Counted from the first letter of the stretch, positions 26,230-35,802 are shown. The stretch: DNA of 64,000 bases from Antrihabitans stalagmiti (GCF_016482825.1 NZ_JAEMNV010000011.1:62001-126000), one strand, 5' to 3'. Numbers and translations: made by a program. Notes: generated by a model from the letters alone, not told the origin.

Positions 26230-28533
26230 ATGACCCGCACGGGACCGACAAGCGACATCGACGAGTCCGCGCTTGCGGTCACGTCGCCGAAGAACAAGGC
26301 GGCCGGGCTCACCGCCGTCGCCGTCTCGATGCGACGCAGCCTCGAACAGATGGGTCTGCTGCGCACATCGAGGTCGCTCGCTCGCCTGAACCATCACGAC
26401 GGCTTCGATTGCCCAGGCTGCGCATGGCCCGAGCCGCTCGGCCATCGGCGTCCCGCCGAATTCTGCGAGAACGGCGCCAAGGCGGTAGCAGAGGAAGCGA
26501 CGCTACGGACCGTCACACCGGAGTTCTTTGCCGAGCACTCGGTCGCGGAACTGGCGACCAAGTCCGGCTTCTGGCTCGGCCAGCAGGGGCGCCTGACCCA
26601 TCCGATGGTTCTCACCCCGAATGCCACGCACTATCAACCGATTTCGTGGCGCGATGCCTACCGGCTGATCGCCGACGGATTGCGCGCGCTGTCCTCCCCC
26701 GACGAAGCGATCTTCTACACCTCGGGACGAACAAGCAACGAAACCGCGTTCCTCTATCAGTTGCTGGTCCGCAGTTTCGGTACCAACAATCTGCCCGACT
26801 GCTCCAACATGTGTCACGAATCGTCCGGCACCGCCCTGACCGCAGCGATCGGCATCGGCAAGGGGTCGGTGTCCATCGACGACTTGACCAAGGCGGACCT
26901 GATCCTCATCGCCGGCCAGAATCCGGGTACCAACCACCCGCGCATGCTGTCGACCTTGGAAACGGCAAAGCGCAACGGCGCCAAAATAATTGCCATCAAT
27001 CCGCTTCCCGAGGCGGGCCTGAAGGGCTTCAAGGACCCCCAGCGCCTCAGTGGCCTACTGCGTGGCGGCACCGAGATCGCGGACGAGTTCCTGCAGATCC
27101 GCATCGGTGGCGACATGGCCCTGTTCCAAGGGCTCGGCAGGTTGCTCTTCGAGGCCGAGGATCGCGCGCCGGGGACCGTGGTCGACAGGGCCTTCGTCGA
27201 CGCACACTGCGCCGGTTTCGCCGAATACGAAGCGCACATGCGTGCGGTCGACCTCGACGCCGTGCTCGAGGCAACCGGTTTGACCCGGACTCAGCTCGAC
27301 GAGACCGCTGCAGCACTCATCGCCTCGGAGCGCACCATCACCTGTTGGGCAATGGGATTGACGCAGCAGCGGCACGCTGTCGCGACCATCGAAGAGGCGA
27401 CCAACCTGCTGCTGCTTCGCGGCATGATGGGCAAACCCGGCGCAGGCGTGTGCCCGGTACGAGGACACTCGAACGTGCAGGGCGACCGCACGATGGGCAT
27501 CTTCGAGCGGATGCCGGACTCCTTCCTCGACGCACTCGATGCCGAATTCGCGATGTCCAGTCCGCGCGAACACGGTTTGGACACAGTCGATTCGATCCGC
27601 GCGATGCGCGACGGGACGGCGAAGATATTCATGGCCATGGGCGGCAATTTCGTCTCCGCAACGCCGGATACCGACGTGACCGAGGCAGCGTTGCGCAATT
27701 GTGCTCTGACCGTGCAGGTCTCGACGAAGCTCAACCGAAGTCACGTAGTCCCCGGCGAAGTCGCATTGATCCTGCCCACGCTCGGCCGTTCCGACCTCGA
27801 TCTGCAGGACGGCACCAAACAGCATGTCTCCGTAGAGGATTCGATGTCGATGGTCCACCTGTCCACCGGCAGGTTGGCACCGGTCAGCTCGGACCTTCGC
27901 AGCGAGGTCGCGATCGTGTGCCAACTGGCGACCGAACTGTTCGGACCCGACCACCAGGTTCGGTGGTCGGAGTTCGAAAAAGACTACGACCTGATTCGCG
28001 ACGCGATCTCCAGAGTGATCCCCGGCTGCGCCGACTACAACACACGTGTCCGCGAGCGCAACGGCTTCCAGCTACCGCACCCGCCCCGCGATTCACGTGA
28101 ATTCGTCACAGCCACAGGCAAAGCCAATTTTGCAGTCAACGAACTGGTCTGGGTGCCTACCCCGCCGGGACGCCTCGTACTGCAGACGATGCGCAGCCAC
28201 GATCAGTACAACACGACGATCTACGGTCTCGACGACAGATACCGCGGCGTGAAGAACGGCAGGCAGGTCGTCTTCGTCAACGCAGCCGACATCGCAGAAC
28301 TCGGGTTCAGCGACGGCGATCTGGTGAACATCGTCTCCGAATGGCCGACCGAGGGCCGCGTCGAGGAACGTCGCGTCGACGGTTTCCGAATCGTCGCCTA
28401 CAGCACTCCGCGCGGCAACGCCGCGGCCTACTATCCCGAGACGAATCCGCTGATCCCACTGGATCATGTTGCGGACAAATCGAATACGCCGGTATCCAAG
28501 GCGATTACAGTCCGGCTCGAACGGGCGGACTGA
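26230..28533 (+). CDS. FdhF/YdeP-family molybdopterin oxidoreductase
   Basis: Molybdopterin-guanine-dinucleotide enzyme of the formate-dehydrogenase-like YdeP group, 767 residues from ATG 26230. Cys61, Cys64 (CPGC) and Cys79 near the N-terminus may hold an Fe-S cluster. CHESSG with Cys195 is the likely position of the molybdenum ligand (selenocysteine or cysteine in formate dehydrogenases). GQNPGTNHPR near 228 and RGHSNVQGDR near 412 belong to the cofactor-binding domains. No Tat signal is seen, so it is cytoplasmic. Real substrate unknown; YdeP is linked to acid tolerance in E. coli. It overlaps fdhD by one base. Confidence 0.88.
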   Translation: MTRTGPTSDIDESALAVTSPKNKAAGLTAVAVSMRRSLEQMGLLRTSRSLARLNHHDGFDCPGCAWPEPLGHRRPAEFCENGAKAVAEEATLRTVTPEFFAEHSVAELATKSGFWLGQQGRLTHPMVLTPNATHYQPISWRDAYRLIADGLRALSSPDEAIFYTSGRTSNETAFLYQLLVRSFGTNNLPDCSNMCHESSGTALTAAIGIGKGSVSIDDLTKADLILIAGQNPGTNHPRMLSTLETAKRNGAKIIAINPLPEAGLKGFKDPQRLSGLLRGGTEIADEFLQIRIGGDMALFQGLGRLLFEAEDRAPGTVVDRAFVDAHCAGFAEYEAHMRAVDLDAVLEATGLTRTQLDETAAALIASERTITCWAMGLTQQRHAVATIEEATNLLLLRGMMGKPGAGVCPVRGHSNVQGDRTMGIFERMPDSFLDALDAEFAMSSPREHGLDTVDSIRAMRDGTAKIFMAMGGNFVSATPDTDVTEAALRNCALTVQVSTKLNRSHVVPGEVALILPTLGRSDLDLQDGTKQHVSVEDSMSMVHLSTGRLAPVSSDLRSEVAIVCQLATELFGPDHQVRWSEFEKDYDLIRDAISRVIPGCADYNTRVRERNGFQLPHPPRDSREFVTATGKANFAVNELVWVPTPPGRLVLQTMRSHDQYNTTIYGLDDRYRGVKNGRQVVFVNAADIAELGFSDGDLVNIVSEWPTEGRVEERRVDGFRIVAYSTPRGNAAAYYPETNPLIPLDHVADKSNTPVSKAITVRLERAD

Positions 28534-29384
28534 TGGGCCGCATCACCTCACGTCGCCAGGTTCTGCGGATCACCGCAACAGGGTCCGTCCGCCGACCGGA
28601 CACACTCGCTGTCGAGGAGCCGCTCGAGCTGCGGATTGCGGGCACGCCGGTCAACGTGACGATGCGGACCCCGGGCAACGACATCGACCTGGTGCACGGA
28701 TTTCTCCTCAGCGAGGGTGTGATCGCTGACGCGGGCGATGTGGTCGCTGTTCGCTACTGCGCCGGTGCGGACGAAGACGGTGTCAATACCTACAACGTTC
28801 TCGACGTGACACTCGCCGCGACCGCACGGCCGGATGCATTGGGGCACAGGCACGTCATGACATCGAGCGCGTGCGGAGTGTGCGGTAAGGAATCGCTCGC
28901 CGACGTCGCGGCGACGTCGCGATTCGATATCGCGCAGACGGAACTTGCCGTCGAGGCCGGGATTCTGGCGTCGATGACGCAGACACTTCGTAAGAACCAG
29001 CGAACGTTCGACGCGACGGGCGGCCTGCATGCGGCTGGTTTGTTCAGCGCCGACGGCGCCCTGCTCGTCGTCCGCGAGGACGTCGGCCGCCACAACGCCG
29101 TCGACAAGGTGATCGGCTGGGGCATCGCCGAAGGCCGCGTGCCCATGAGCGACTGCGTATTGATCGTCAGCGGCAGAGCTTCCTTCGAACTCGTACAGAA
29201 GGCCGTGATGGCAGGCATACCGATGCTCGGCGCAGTGTCGGCGCCGTCGTCGCTCGCAGTGGATCTCGCGGCGGACAACGGACTGACACTCGTCGGGTTT
29301 CTCCGTGGCGAGACGATGAACGTCTACTGCCGAAGCGATCGACTCAAACAGACTTCGGTCGGGCGGCCTACTTTGGAGTCATGA
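28533..29384 (+). CDS. fdhD: Sulfur carrier protein FdhD
   Basis: Transfers sulfur to the molybdenum cofactor of formate-dehydrogenase-type enzymes. The 283-residue protein has the sulfur-relay pair Cys114 and Cys117 in SACGVCGKESL, and the later family stretches EDVGRHNAVDKVIGW and GRASFELVQK. The start ATG overlaps the stop of the molybdoenzyme gene (TGATG), and the stop overlaps the next gene by 4 bases. The direct coupling supports the neighbour enzyme being an FdhD client. Confidence 0.95.
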   Translation: MGRITSRRQVLRITATGSVRRPDTLAVEEPLELRIAGTPVNVTMRTPGNDIDLVHGFLLSEGVIADAGDVVAVRYCAGADEDGVNTYNVLDVTLAATARPDALGHRHVMTSSACGVCGKESLADVAATSRFDIAQTELAVEAGILASMTQTLRKNQRTFDATGGLHAAGLFSADGALLVVREDVGRHNAVDKVIGWGIAEGRVPMSDCVLIVSGRASFELVQKAVMAGIPMLGAVSAPSSLAVDLAADNGLTLVGFLRGETMNVYCRSDRLKQTSVGRPTLES

Positions 29385-30376
29385 CTGCTTCCCCCATCAC
29401 TCTCGGCGACAATCTGACGACAAGCCAACTCGGATTCGGTGGCATGGCATTGACGCCCGTCTACGGTGCCGTCGAACCCGCCGACGCGCTGGCGACGCTG
29501 CACCACGCGATCGATGTCGGCGTGACATTCATCGACACGGCCAACGTGTACGGCGGCGGTTCGAACGAGCAACTCATCGCCGCTGTTCTCCGCGATCGTC
29601 GTGCCGAGGTGCAACTCGCAACCAAGTTCGGCATCACCGGCAATCCTGCGGCCGGCGATCGCGGAGTACGCGGCGACCGAGATTATGTTCGGCAATGCAT
29701 CGACGAAAGTCTGCAGCGTCTCGGTACCGACACGGTCGACCTGTACTACCTGCACCGACTCGATCCGAACACACCGATCGAAGACACAGTCGCGGCCATG
29801 GCCGAGCTCGTGACCGAGGGGAAGGTCCGCCATCTCGGCCTGTCCGAGGTCACCGCGGCCGAATTGCGCCGCGCGGTGGCGGTCCATCCGATTGCCGCCG
29901 TGCAATCGGAATGGAGCATTTGGAGTCGAGACGTCGAATCGAACGTCGTTCCCGCAGCTGCCGAACTCGGCGTCGGCTTCGTTCCGTATGCGCCCCTCGG
30001 GCGGGGATTTCTCACCGGAACGGTCACCGCGGACACGATCAGCAGCAACGACATCCGCAACCACTTTCCGAGATTCGACGACGGCAGCATCGACACCAAT
30101 CGTGCGGCTGTCGCGGCCATTCAGACGGTCGCGGACGCGGTCGGCGCCACGGCCGCGCAGGTCAGCCTGGCGTGGCTGCGGCACAAGGGCAGCGACTTCG
30201 GTTTGCCCGTTGTGTCGATACCTGGGACGCGCAAACAGCATCGGATCGACGAGAACGTTTCCTCGCTGGACGTCGACCTTTCGGCAGCGCAGGTTGCCGA
30301 GCTGGATTCGATAGCAGGGCTGGTGAGCGGAGAGCGGTCCGCCGTGGCGTCCTGGGTGTCGTCGGGGCGCGAATAG
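29381..30376 (+). CDS. Aldo/keto reductase
   Basis: NADPH-dependent aldo/keto reductase, 331 residues, TIM-barrel fold. The catalytic tetrad is visible as Asp52 and Tyr57 (IDTANVYGGG), Lys82 (ATKFG) and His125 (YYLHRLDP). It is close to the YajO/PLP-synthesis-unrelated AKR11-13 type; substrate unknown. ATG overlaps the fdhD stop (ATGA), so the molybdoenzyme, fdhD and this gene form one operon. The downstream hairpin at 30503 ends the region against amt. Confidence 0.88.
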   Translation: MTASPITLGDNLTTSQLGFGGMALTPVYGAVEPADALATLHHAIDVGVTFIDTANVYGGGSNEQLIAAVLRDRRAEVQLATKFGITGNPAAGDRGVRGDRDYVRQCIDESLQRLGTDTVDLYYLHRLDPNTPIEDTVAAMAELVTEGKVRHLGLSEVTAAELRRAVAVHPIAAVQSEWSIWSRDVESNVVPAAAELGVGFVPYAPLGRGFLTGTVTADTISSNDIRNHFPRFDDGSIDTNRAAVAAIQTVADAVGATAAQVSLAWLRHKGSDFGLPVVSIPGTRKQHRIDENVSSLDVDLSAAQVAELDSIAGLVSGERSAVASWVSSGRE

Positions 30377-30502
30377 ACGCGCGTCACGACAATCCGACCG
30401 GGGTTCAACTACCGAAGGACCCGGACCGAGCGAACTCGTGCGTCTGCCGCTCCGCTTCCTTGCGGTTAGCGCGTATCCGGACCTGCACGAGGAATGACGA
30501 AC

Positions 30503-30542
30503 ACACGTGACGCCGGAACCTTGCGGTCCCGGCGTCACGTGT
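30503..30542. terminator. Perfect 14-bp hairpin between convergent genes
   Basis: ACACGTGACGCCGG (30503-30516) and CCGGCGTCACGTGT (30529-30542) with a 12-base loop. It is placed between the aldo/keto reductase (plus) and amt (minus) genes and can serve both directions; T-runs are weak on both sides. Confidence 0.65.
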
Positions 30543-30555
30543 TCTCGATCGGTTG

Positions 30556-31902
30556 TCAGGCCTTGGACTCGACCGCATCCGCAGCGAGTGCTTCCGCAGC
30601 AGCACTGACCTCGGCTTCGGAACCGCTCACGCTGGCAAGTTCCAGCGCCTCGAGAACGTAGGCGGTCTCACCGTGGATCGCCGAGTCCAAGCCGCCGGAC
30701 TCGGTTTCTGCATCGACTCGCAGACCCATCGTCATGTCGAGCACCTTCGCGATGATGAAGGTGACGATGAAGGTGTAGGCGAGCACGGCAAGCACCGCGA
30801 CCGTCTGCCTACCGAGCTGACCGAACCCACCGCCGTAGAACAATCCGGCAACGGCGTTGGGAGCTTCGTCGGTCGCCAGCAGGCCGATCAGGAGCGTGCC
30901 GAGGACACCGCCGACGAGGTGGATGCCGACAACATCGAGTGCGTCGTCGTATCCCAGCTTGTACTTGAGCGACACCGCTGCACAGCAGACGACACCGGCT
31001 GCGGCACCGATGATCAGAGCACCGATCGGCGATACCGCACCACAGGCGGGTGTGATCGCGACGAGTGCGGCGATCATGCCTGATGCTGCACCGAGCGACG
31101 TAGCGTGACCGGCCTTGATGCGTTCCATGACCAGCCAGCCACAGACACCCGCGCACGTCGCGGCAACCGTGTTGAGGACGACGACGGATGCGCTGTTGGA
31201 CGCAGCCAATGCCGAACCACCGTTGAAGCCGAACCAGCCGAAGTACAGCAGGCCGGCACCGAGCATCGTCAGCGGAAGATTGTGCGGGCGATGCGGATGC
31301 GGGAACGCGTGACGCTTACCGAGGACGAACAGCACGGCCAACGCCGCGATGCCCGCGTTGATGTGGACCGCGGTGCCACCGGCGAAGTCGATCGCCTTGA
31401 GCTTGTTGGCGATCCAGCCGCCCGTGACGGATCCGTCGGCAGAGTTGAATGCGAACACCCAGTGCGCGACCGGGAAGTAGACGAGTGTTGCCCAGATTCC
31501 CGCGAAGACCATCCAACCTGCGAACTTCATCCTGTCAGCGAAAGCTCCCGAGATGAGCGCGACCGTGATGGCCGCGAACAACAGCTGGAACACCGCGAAC
31601 AACGCAGGTGGCAACGCAGCCGGGTCCGAGGCGGTCAGCAACTTGCCCAACCCGAGGTACTCGAACGGGTCACCGATCAGACCGGCTCCGCCGACCGAAT
31701 CACCGAAGCCGACGGAGTATCCGAACAGCACCCACAGGACGCCGACGACGGCGAATGCGCCGAACGTCATCATTGCCATGTTGAGGGTGTTGCGGACGCT
31801 TACCATGCCGCCGTAGAACAGCGCGAGGCCCGGAATCATCAGGGCAACAGCAGCGGTGGCGGCCAACATCCAAGCGGTATTGGCTGCAGCTAATGGATCC
31901 AT
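30556..31902 (-). CDS. amt: Ammonium transporter Amt
   Basis: Membrane channel for ammonium/ammonia with about eleven transmembrane helices, trimeric in the family. The 448-residue protein starts with a periplasmic N-terminus (MDPLAAANTAW), has the pore-region ALFYGGMVS, the Amt signature around DFAGGTAVHINAGIAALAVL near residue 170 with the first pore His, and ALDVVGIHLVGGVLGTLLIGL with the second His. A 50-residue acidic Ala/Glu/Ser tail extends into the cytoplasm. No glnK follows, unlike many amt operons. The nearest gene is a TetR regulator 138 bases upstream on the same strand. Confidence 0.95.
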   Translation of the reverse strand: MDPLAAANTAWMLAATAAVALMIPGLALFYGGMVSVRNTLNMAMMTFGAFAVVGVLWVLFGYSVGFGDSVGGAGLIGDPFEYLGLGKLLTASDPAALPPALFAVFQLLFAAITVALISGAFADRMKFAGWMVFAGIWATLVYFPVAHWVFAFNSADGSVTGGWIANKLKAIDFAGGTAVHINAGIAALAVLFVLGKRHAFPHPHRPHNLPLTMLGAGLLYFGWFGFNGGSALAASNSASVVVLNTVAATCAGVCGWLVMERIKAGHATSLGAASGMIAALVAITPACGAVSPIGALIIGAAAGVVCCAAVSLKYKLGYDDALDVVGIHLVGGVLGTLLIGLLATDEAPNAVAGLFYGGGFGQLGRQTVAVLAVLAYTFIVTFIIAKVLDMTMGLRVDAETESGGLDSAIHGETAYVLEALELASVSGSEAEVSAAAEALAADAVESKA

Positions 31903-32040
31903 ATTTGTTCACCTTCGCGGACGAGGGCGCGCATGCGCGTGCCGTTTGATGCGGTGAATCACCGTCATCCGAGAGTGAACCCGACAAATGTGACTTCTAC
32001 CGGCGCGGTCGTGAATTGTGCGTTACGAGCCTCGCAGCTG

Positions 32041-32601
32041 TCAGGGTGCGGCGAGCCGACGAACCGCGTCGACGACTGTTCGCCGCCGGAACACCGACTC
32101 GGTGAAGTTCAGAACCTCCGGCCCCTGCACCGACCAGACAGCGGCGATGTGGCGTGCCAGCAGCACGAGTTGCAACGGGTCCAATCGGTCGGTCACGTGG
32201 CCCGCTAGTTGGGCGTCGCGCACTGTTGCGATGTGTGATTCCAGCGCAGCGACTGCCTCGGGAGGAGCAACGTCGCTGTTCGCGCGCTCCAACCGGTACC
32301 AGGTAACGAGTCGGACGAGGTTCGGATTCGCCGCGCCCGAGTCGTACAGGCGGCCCGCGTATTCGCCGAGGTCGCTCGGATCCAACGTGATGTCGGTGAA
32401 GGTGGCATCGACGAACTGTTCGAGAACTGCGTCGAACAGGGCTTCCTTGCTGCCCCAGTAGGTATAGATCAGACCCTTGCTGCAACCCGCCTGAGCCGCG
32501 ATTCGATCGATGCGAGCGCCGGCGACACCACACGAGGCGAACTCGCTCATCGCCGCGTCGAGCAACCGGGAGCGACTGTCCGTCGTGTCCTTTGCCACCA
32601 T
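32041..32601 (-). CDS. TetR-family transcriptional regulator
   Basis: A 186-residue repressor-type protein with an N-terminal helix-turn-helix (RSRLLDAAMSEFASCGVAGARIDRIAAQAGCSKGLIYTYWGSKEAL split over residues 10-55) and an alpha-helical ligand domain. The ligand is unknown. A short palindrome directly upstream (32612) suggests autoregulation. It reads toward amt with a 138-base gap; control of amt is possible but not shown. Confidence 0.88.
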   Translation of the reverse strand: MVAKDTTDSRSRLLDAAMSEFASCGVAGARIDRIAAQAGCSKGLIYTYWGSKEALFDAVLEQFVDATFTDITLDPSDLGEYAGRLYDSGAANPNLVRLVTWYRLERANSDVAPPEAVAALESHIATVRDAQLAGHVTDRLDPLQLVLLARHIAAVWSVQGPEVLNFTESVFRRRTVVDAVRRLAAP

Positions 32602-32611
32602 CGGACAGTAC

Positions 32612-32623
32612 TACCGACCGGTA
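32612..32623. promoter_or_regulatory. Putative TetR-type operator
   Basis: TACCG-AC-CGGTA, a perfect 5-bp inverted repeat 11 bases upstream of the TetR start codon. This form is common among TetR self-operators. Confidence 0.5.
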
Positions 32624-32657
32624 AGCAGAAGCACGGCAAGCAATGCCCGACATAACA

Positions 32658-32695
32658 AAGCGCGGTCGAAGGTCATCTGACCTTCGACCGCGCTT
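32658..32695 (-). terminator. Perfect 18-bp terminator hairpin after clpX
   Basis: AAGCGCGGTCGAAGGTCA (32658-32675) pairs exactly with the sequence ending at 32695 around a two-base loop. On the minus strand it is followed by TTGTTAT. It ends the clpX transcript 27 bases after the stop. Confidence 0.8.
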
Positions 32696-32721
32696 CGATG
32701 AATTGCGTTGCGCGCCTTGCG

Positions 32722-34002
32722 TTATGCGCTCTTGTCGCGACGCTCCGGCCGCTCACGCTTGCGCGGCACGATGGTCGGAAGGACGTTGTCGACGACGGTC
32801 TCGCCGGTCACGACCACTTTCGCGACGTCGTCGCGACTCGGAATGTCGTACATCACCGGAAGCAGAACTTCTTCCATGATCGCGCGGAGACCACGAGCGC
32901 CCGTGCCGCGCAGAATGCCCTGATCTGCGATGGCTTCCAACGCATCGTCGGTGAATTCCAGTTCGACACCGTCCATCTCGAACAGGCGGGTGTACTGCTT
33001 CACCAGCGCGTTCTTCGGTTCGGAGAGGATCTTGACCAGCGAAGCCTTGTCCAGGTTCGTCACCGAAGCGACGACCGGAAGACGGCCGATGAACTCGGGA
33101 ATCAGGCCGAACTTGATCAGGTCTTCAGGCATGACGTCGGCGAAATGATCCTGGGTGTCGATGTCGGCCTTCGAGTGCACCTCGGCACCGAAACCGATAC
33201 CACGCTTGCCGACCCGATCGGAGACGATCTTCTCGAGGCCTGCGAAGGCACCAGCCACGATGAACAACACGTTGGTCGTGTCGATCTGGATGAACTCCTG
33301 ATGCGGATGCTTGCGACCACCCTGCGGCGGAACGCTTGCCTGCGTGCCTTCGAGGATCTTCAGCAATGCCTGCTGCACACCTTCGCCGGACACGTCACGC
33401 GTGATCGACGGGTTTTCGCTCTTGCGAGCGATCTTGTCGACCTCGTCGATATAGATGATTCCGGTTTCGGCGCGCTTGACGTCGTAATCCGCGGCCTGGA
33501 TCAGCTTGAGGAGAATGTTCTCGACGTCTTCGCCGACGTAGCCGGCTTCGGTCAGCGCGGTGGCATCGGCAATCGCGAACGGGACGTTGAGCATCTTCGC
33601 CAGCGTCTGCGCGAGGTAGGTCTTGCCGCAACCTGTCGGGCCGAGCATCAGAATGTTGGACTTCGCGAGCTCGACAACCTCGCCGCGTGCGTCACGGGCT
33701 TTGTCGCCGGCCTGGATTCGCTTGTAGTGGTTGTAGACCGCAACTGCGAGGGTCCGCTTGGCGGTGTCCTGACCGATGACGTAGTTCTCCAGGAAGTCCC
33801 GGATCTCCATCGGCTTCGGCAGCTCGTCGAGCTTGACCTCGCTCGACTCGGCCAGTTCCTCTTCGATGATCTCGTTGCAGAGGTCGATGCACTCATCGCA
33901 GATGTACACACCAGGACCCGCAATGAGCTTCTTGACCTGCTTCTGGCTCTTTCCACAGAACGAGCACTTCAGCAGATCGCCGCCGTCACCGATGCGCGCC
34001 AT
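32722..34002 (-). CDS. clpX: ATP-dependent Clp protease ATPase subunit ClpX
   Basis: AAA+ unfoldase that feeds substrates to ClpP1P2. The 426-residue protein has the N-terminal zinc domain with Cys13, Cys16, Cys35 and Cys38, Walker A GPTGCGKT near residue 118, Walker [11 protein letters not shown], the RKH-like pore loop and IGF loop (GIGFGAEV) for docking to ClpP. A basic tail ([13 protein letters not shown]) ends it. It is transcribed separately from clpP1P2, with a 330-base upstream gap, and ends in a strong terminator. Confidence 0.98.
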   Translation of the reverse strand: MARIGDGGDLLKCSFCGKSQKQVKKLIAGPGVYICDECIDLCNEIIEEELAESSEVKLDELPKPMEIRDFLENYVIGQDTAKRTLAVAVYNHYKRIQAGDKARDARGEVVELAKSNILMLGPTGCGKTYLAQTLAKMLNVPFAIADATALTEAGYVGEDVENILLKLIQAADYDVKRAETGIIYIDEVDKIARKSENPSITRDVSGEGVQQALLKILEGTQASVPPQGGRKHPHQEFIQIDTTNVLFIVAGAFAGLEKIVSDRVGKRGIGFGAEVHSKADIDTQDHFADVMPEDLIKFGLIPEFIGRLPVVASVTNLDKASLVKILSEPKNALVKQYTRLFEMDGVELEFTDDALEAIADQGILRGTGARGLRAIMEEVLLPVMYDIPSRDDVAKVVVTGETVVDNVLPTIVPRKRERPERRDKSA

Positions 34003-34332
34003 CTTTCAGGTCCCTACTTCCTTCTCCGCGTGCGACCGTCGCTCCCGATTGTGGACGATCGAATCGGTCCGACAATCTAGGAGCGGTGGGCCATGATGTG
34101 ACCGTACCCGCGATTCGGGAATGTGGTCGACTTCTTACGGGTGATTCACACAGAGAACCGCGCATTTCGTCGCTCACCTCCCGCATTTCGTTCCGATACC
34201 GCACGACCCGAACTTTCGATTCGATCTCTCGGTGCCGAGCGGCACCTGATCGGTGCCCAAGCGTTGCTTGCGAATGCGCGGTTCTCCCGCAAATCGATCA
34301 CACCGGCGTGTCGCCGATGAGCGATTCACCAA
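34003..34332 (-). other. Gap between clpP2 and clpX, no gene
   Basis: 330 bases without a supported coding frame, containing the clpX promoter region. GGTGCC-GAGC-GGCACC (near 34230-34246) can form a hairpin. The short plus-strand frames here lack family resemblance. No clear clpP2 terminator with a T-run was found. Confidence 0.5.
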
Positions 34333-34998
34333 TTACTTTTGCGCGCTGAGCTTCCGGTAATCGAACACGGTATCGATGATGCCGTATTCCTTTGCACCTT
34401 CGGCCGTCAGAATCTTGTCGCGATCGGTGTCCTTGCGGATGACGTCCGCATCCTTACCGGTGTGGCGAGCAAGCGTGGTTTCCATCAGACGACGCATACG
34501 TTCGATCTCCGCTGCCTGAATCTCCAGATCGGAAACCTGACCCTGGATGCCACCCTCGACGGACGGCTGGTGGATCAGCACGCGAGCGTTCGGCAGCGCA
34601 GCGCGCTTGCCCGGCGTTCCCGCAGCAAGGAGCACGGCGGCAGCCGAGGCCGCCTGACCGAGGCACACGGTCACGACGTCGGCACGGACGTACTGCATCG
34701 TGTCGTAGATCGCCATCAGCGCGGTGAACGAACCACCGGGCGAGTTGATGTACATCGTGATGTCGCGATCGGGATCCTGCGACTCGAGCACGAGCAACTG
34801 AGCCATCAGGTCGTTGGCGGACACATCGTCGACCTGCGATCCGAGGAAGATGATGCGCTCCTCGAACAGCTTGTTGTACGGGTCGGACGTCTTGACGCCG
34901 TAGGTGGTCTGCTCGGTGAACTGGGGCAGGATGTAGCGCGACTGCGGACCCTGGGGTGCCGCGGAGCCTGGCAGGCGCGGGATGAACAATTCGGCCAT
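34333..34998 (-). CDS. clpP2: ATP-dependent Clp protease proteolytic subunit 2
   Basis: Serine peptidase that forms a mixed tetradecamer with ClpP1 in actinobacteria. 221 residues; catalytic Ser in [11 protein letters not shown], His in ARVLIHQPS and Asp in [17 protein letters not shown]. The N-terminal peptide before residue 15 is probably removed by self-processing, as known for mycobacterial ClpP2. Strong GGAGAGAAG ribosome-binding site. It follows clpP1 by 43 bases on the same transcript. Confidence 0.97.
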   Translation of the reverse strand: MAELFIPRLPGSAAPQGPQSRYILPQFTEQTTYGVKTSDPYNKLFEERIIFLGSQVDDVSANDLMAQLLVLESQDPDRDITMYINSPGGSFTALMAIYDTMQYVRADVVTVCLGQAASAAAVLLAAGTPGKRAALPNARVLIHQPSVEGGIQGQVSDLEIQAAEIERMRRLMETTLARHTGKDADVIRKDTDRDKILTAEGAKEYGIIDTVFDYRKLSAQK

Positions 34999-35041
34999 CT
35001 TCTCTCCAAAAAGGTCTGTGGGTGAACGGCGAAAGGGCGGG

Positions 35042-35713
35042 CTACTTGCCCGTGCCGCCGGCCTGCTGGGCGCGGGATACGACGTGGTCGACGAAGCCGT
35101 ATTCGAGGGCCTCGGCGGCTGTGAACCAGCGGTCGCGATCGGCGTCGGCGGTGACCTGCTCGACGGACTTGCCGGTGTGCAGCGCGTTGAGTTCGTTCAT
35201 CTCACGCTTGGTCTGCACGAACTGCTCGGCCATGATCGCGATGTCGGCAGCGGTGCCACCGATACCCGCGGACGGCTGATGCATCATGATCCGCGCGTGC
35301 GGCAGCGCGTAGCGCTTGCCCTTCGCACCGGCGGTCAGCAGGAACTGCCCCATCGACGCTGCCAAGCCCATGCCGTAGGTCGCAACGTCGCACTCGGCGA
35401 ACTGCATGGTGTCGAAGATCGCCATACCCGCAGTGACCGAGCCACCGGGTGAGTTGATGTAAAGCGAGATGTCCCTGGTCGGGTCTTCGGCGGTCAGCAG
35501 CAGGATCTGCGCGCAGATCTTGTTGGCGATATCGTCGTCGACCTGAGTGCCAAGGAAGATGATGCGCTCGTGCAACAGCCGCTCGAAGACCGAGTCGCTC
35601 AGATTCAGGCCTGACGTTGCCGACCGCATCGTCGGTGCACCGATCAATGCACCCCCATTCGACGCGCTACCACTGGCCCCATCGATGCGTGCAAACTCGT
35701 TATGCGGTGTCAC
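35042..35713 (-). CDS. clpP1: ATP-dependent Clp protease proteolytic subunit 1
   Basis: Partner of ClpP2 in the mixed proteolytic core. Catalytic Ser in GLAASMGQF, His in ARIMMHQPS, Asp in [22 protein letters not shown]. The start is uncertain: GTG 35713 (223 residues, CAGG and GGGAG upstream) is preferred; ATG 35737 adds 8 residues; the mycobacterial protein begins near the Met of PTMRSATSG, 28 residues further in. The extra N-terminus may be a propeptide. A ClgR-type box and a tig terminator lie in the short gap upstream. Confidence 0.95.
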   Translation of the reverse strand: MTPHNEFARIDGASGSASNGGALIGAPTMRSATSGLNLSDSVFERLLHERIIFLGTQVDDDIANKICAQILLLTAEDPTRDISLYINSPGGSVTAGMAIFDTMQFAECDVATYGMGLAASMGQFLLTAGAKGKRYALPHARIMMHQPSAGIGGTAADIAIMAEQFVQTKREMNELNALHTGKSVEQVTADADRDRWFTAAEALEYGFVDHVVSRAQQAGGTGK

Positions 35714-35762
35714 GGTTACCTGCTTTCTCCCTTGCATTGACTTCGCTGACACAAACACTAAC

Positions 35763-35802
35763 GAAGGAGGGCGACGCCGGAGTCCCGGCGCCGCCCTTCT
35801 TC
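35763..35802 (-). terminator. Terminator hairpin after tig
   Basis: On the minus strand a 19-bp stem (ends near GAAGAAGGGCGGCGCCGG and CCGGCGTCGCCCTCCTTC, one wobble and one mismatch, 3-base loop) is followed by GTTAGTGTTTGTG. It separates tig from clpP1 but sits in the leader or promoter zone of clpP1. Confidence 0.65.

Noticed and set aside
32698-34080. A 460-codon plus-strand frame across clpX
   Set aside because: Antisense to a clear ClpX gene, with no family resemblance of its own.
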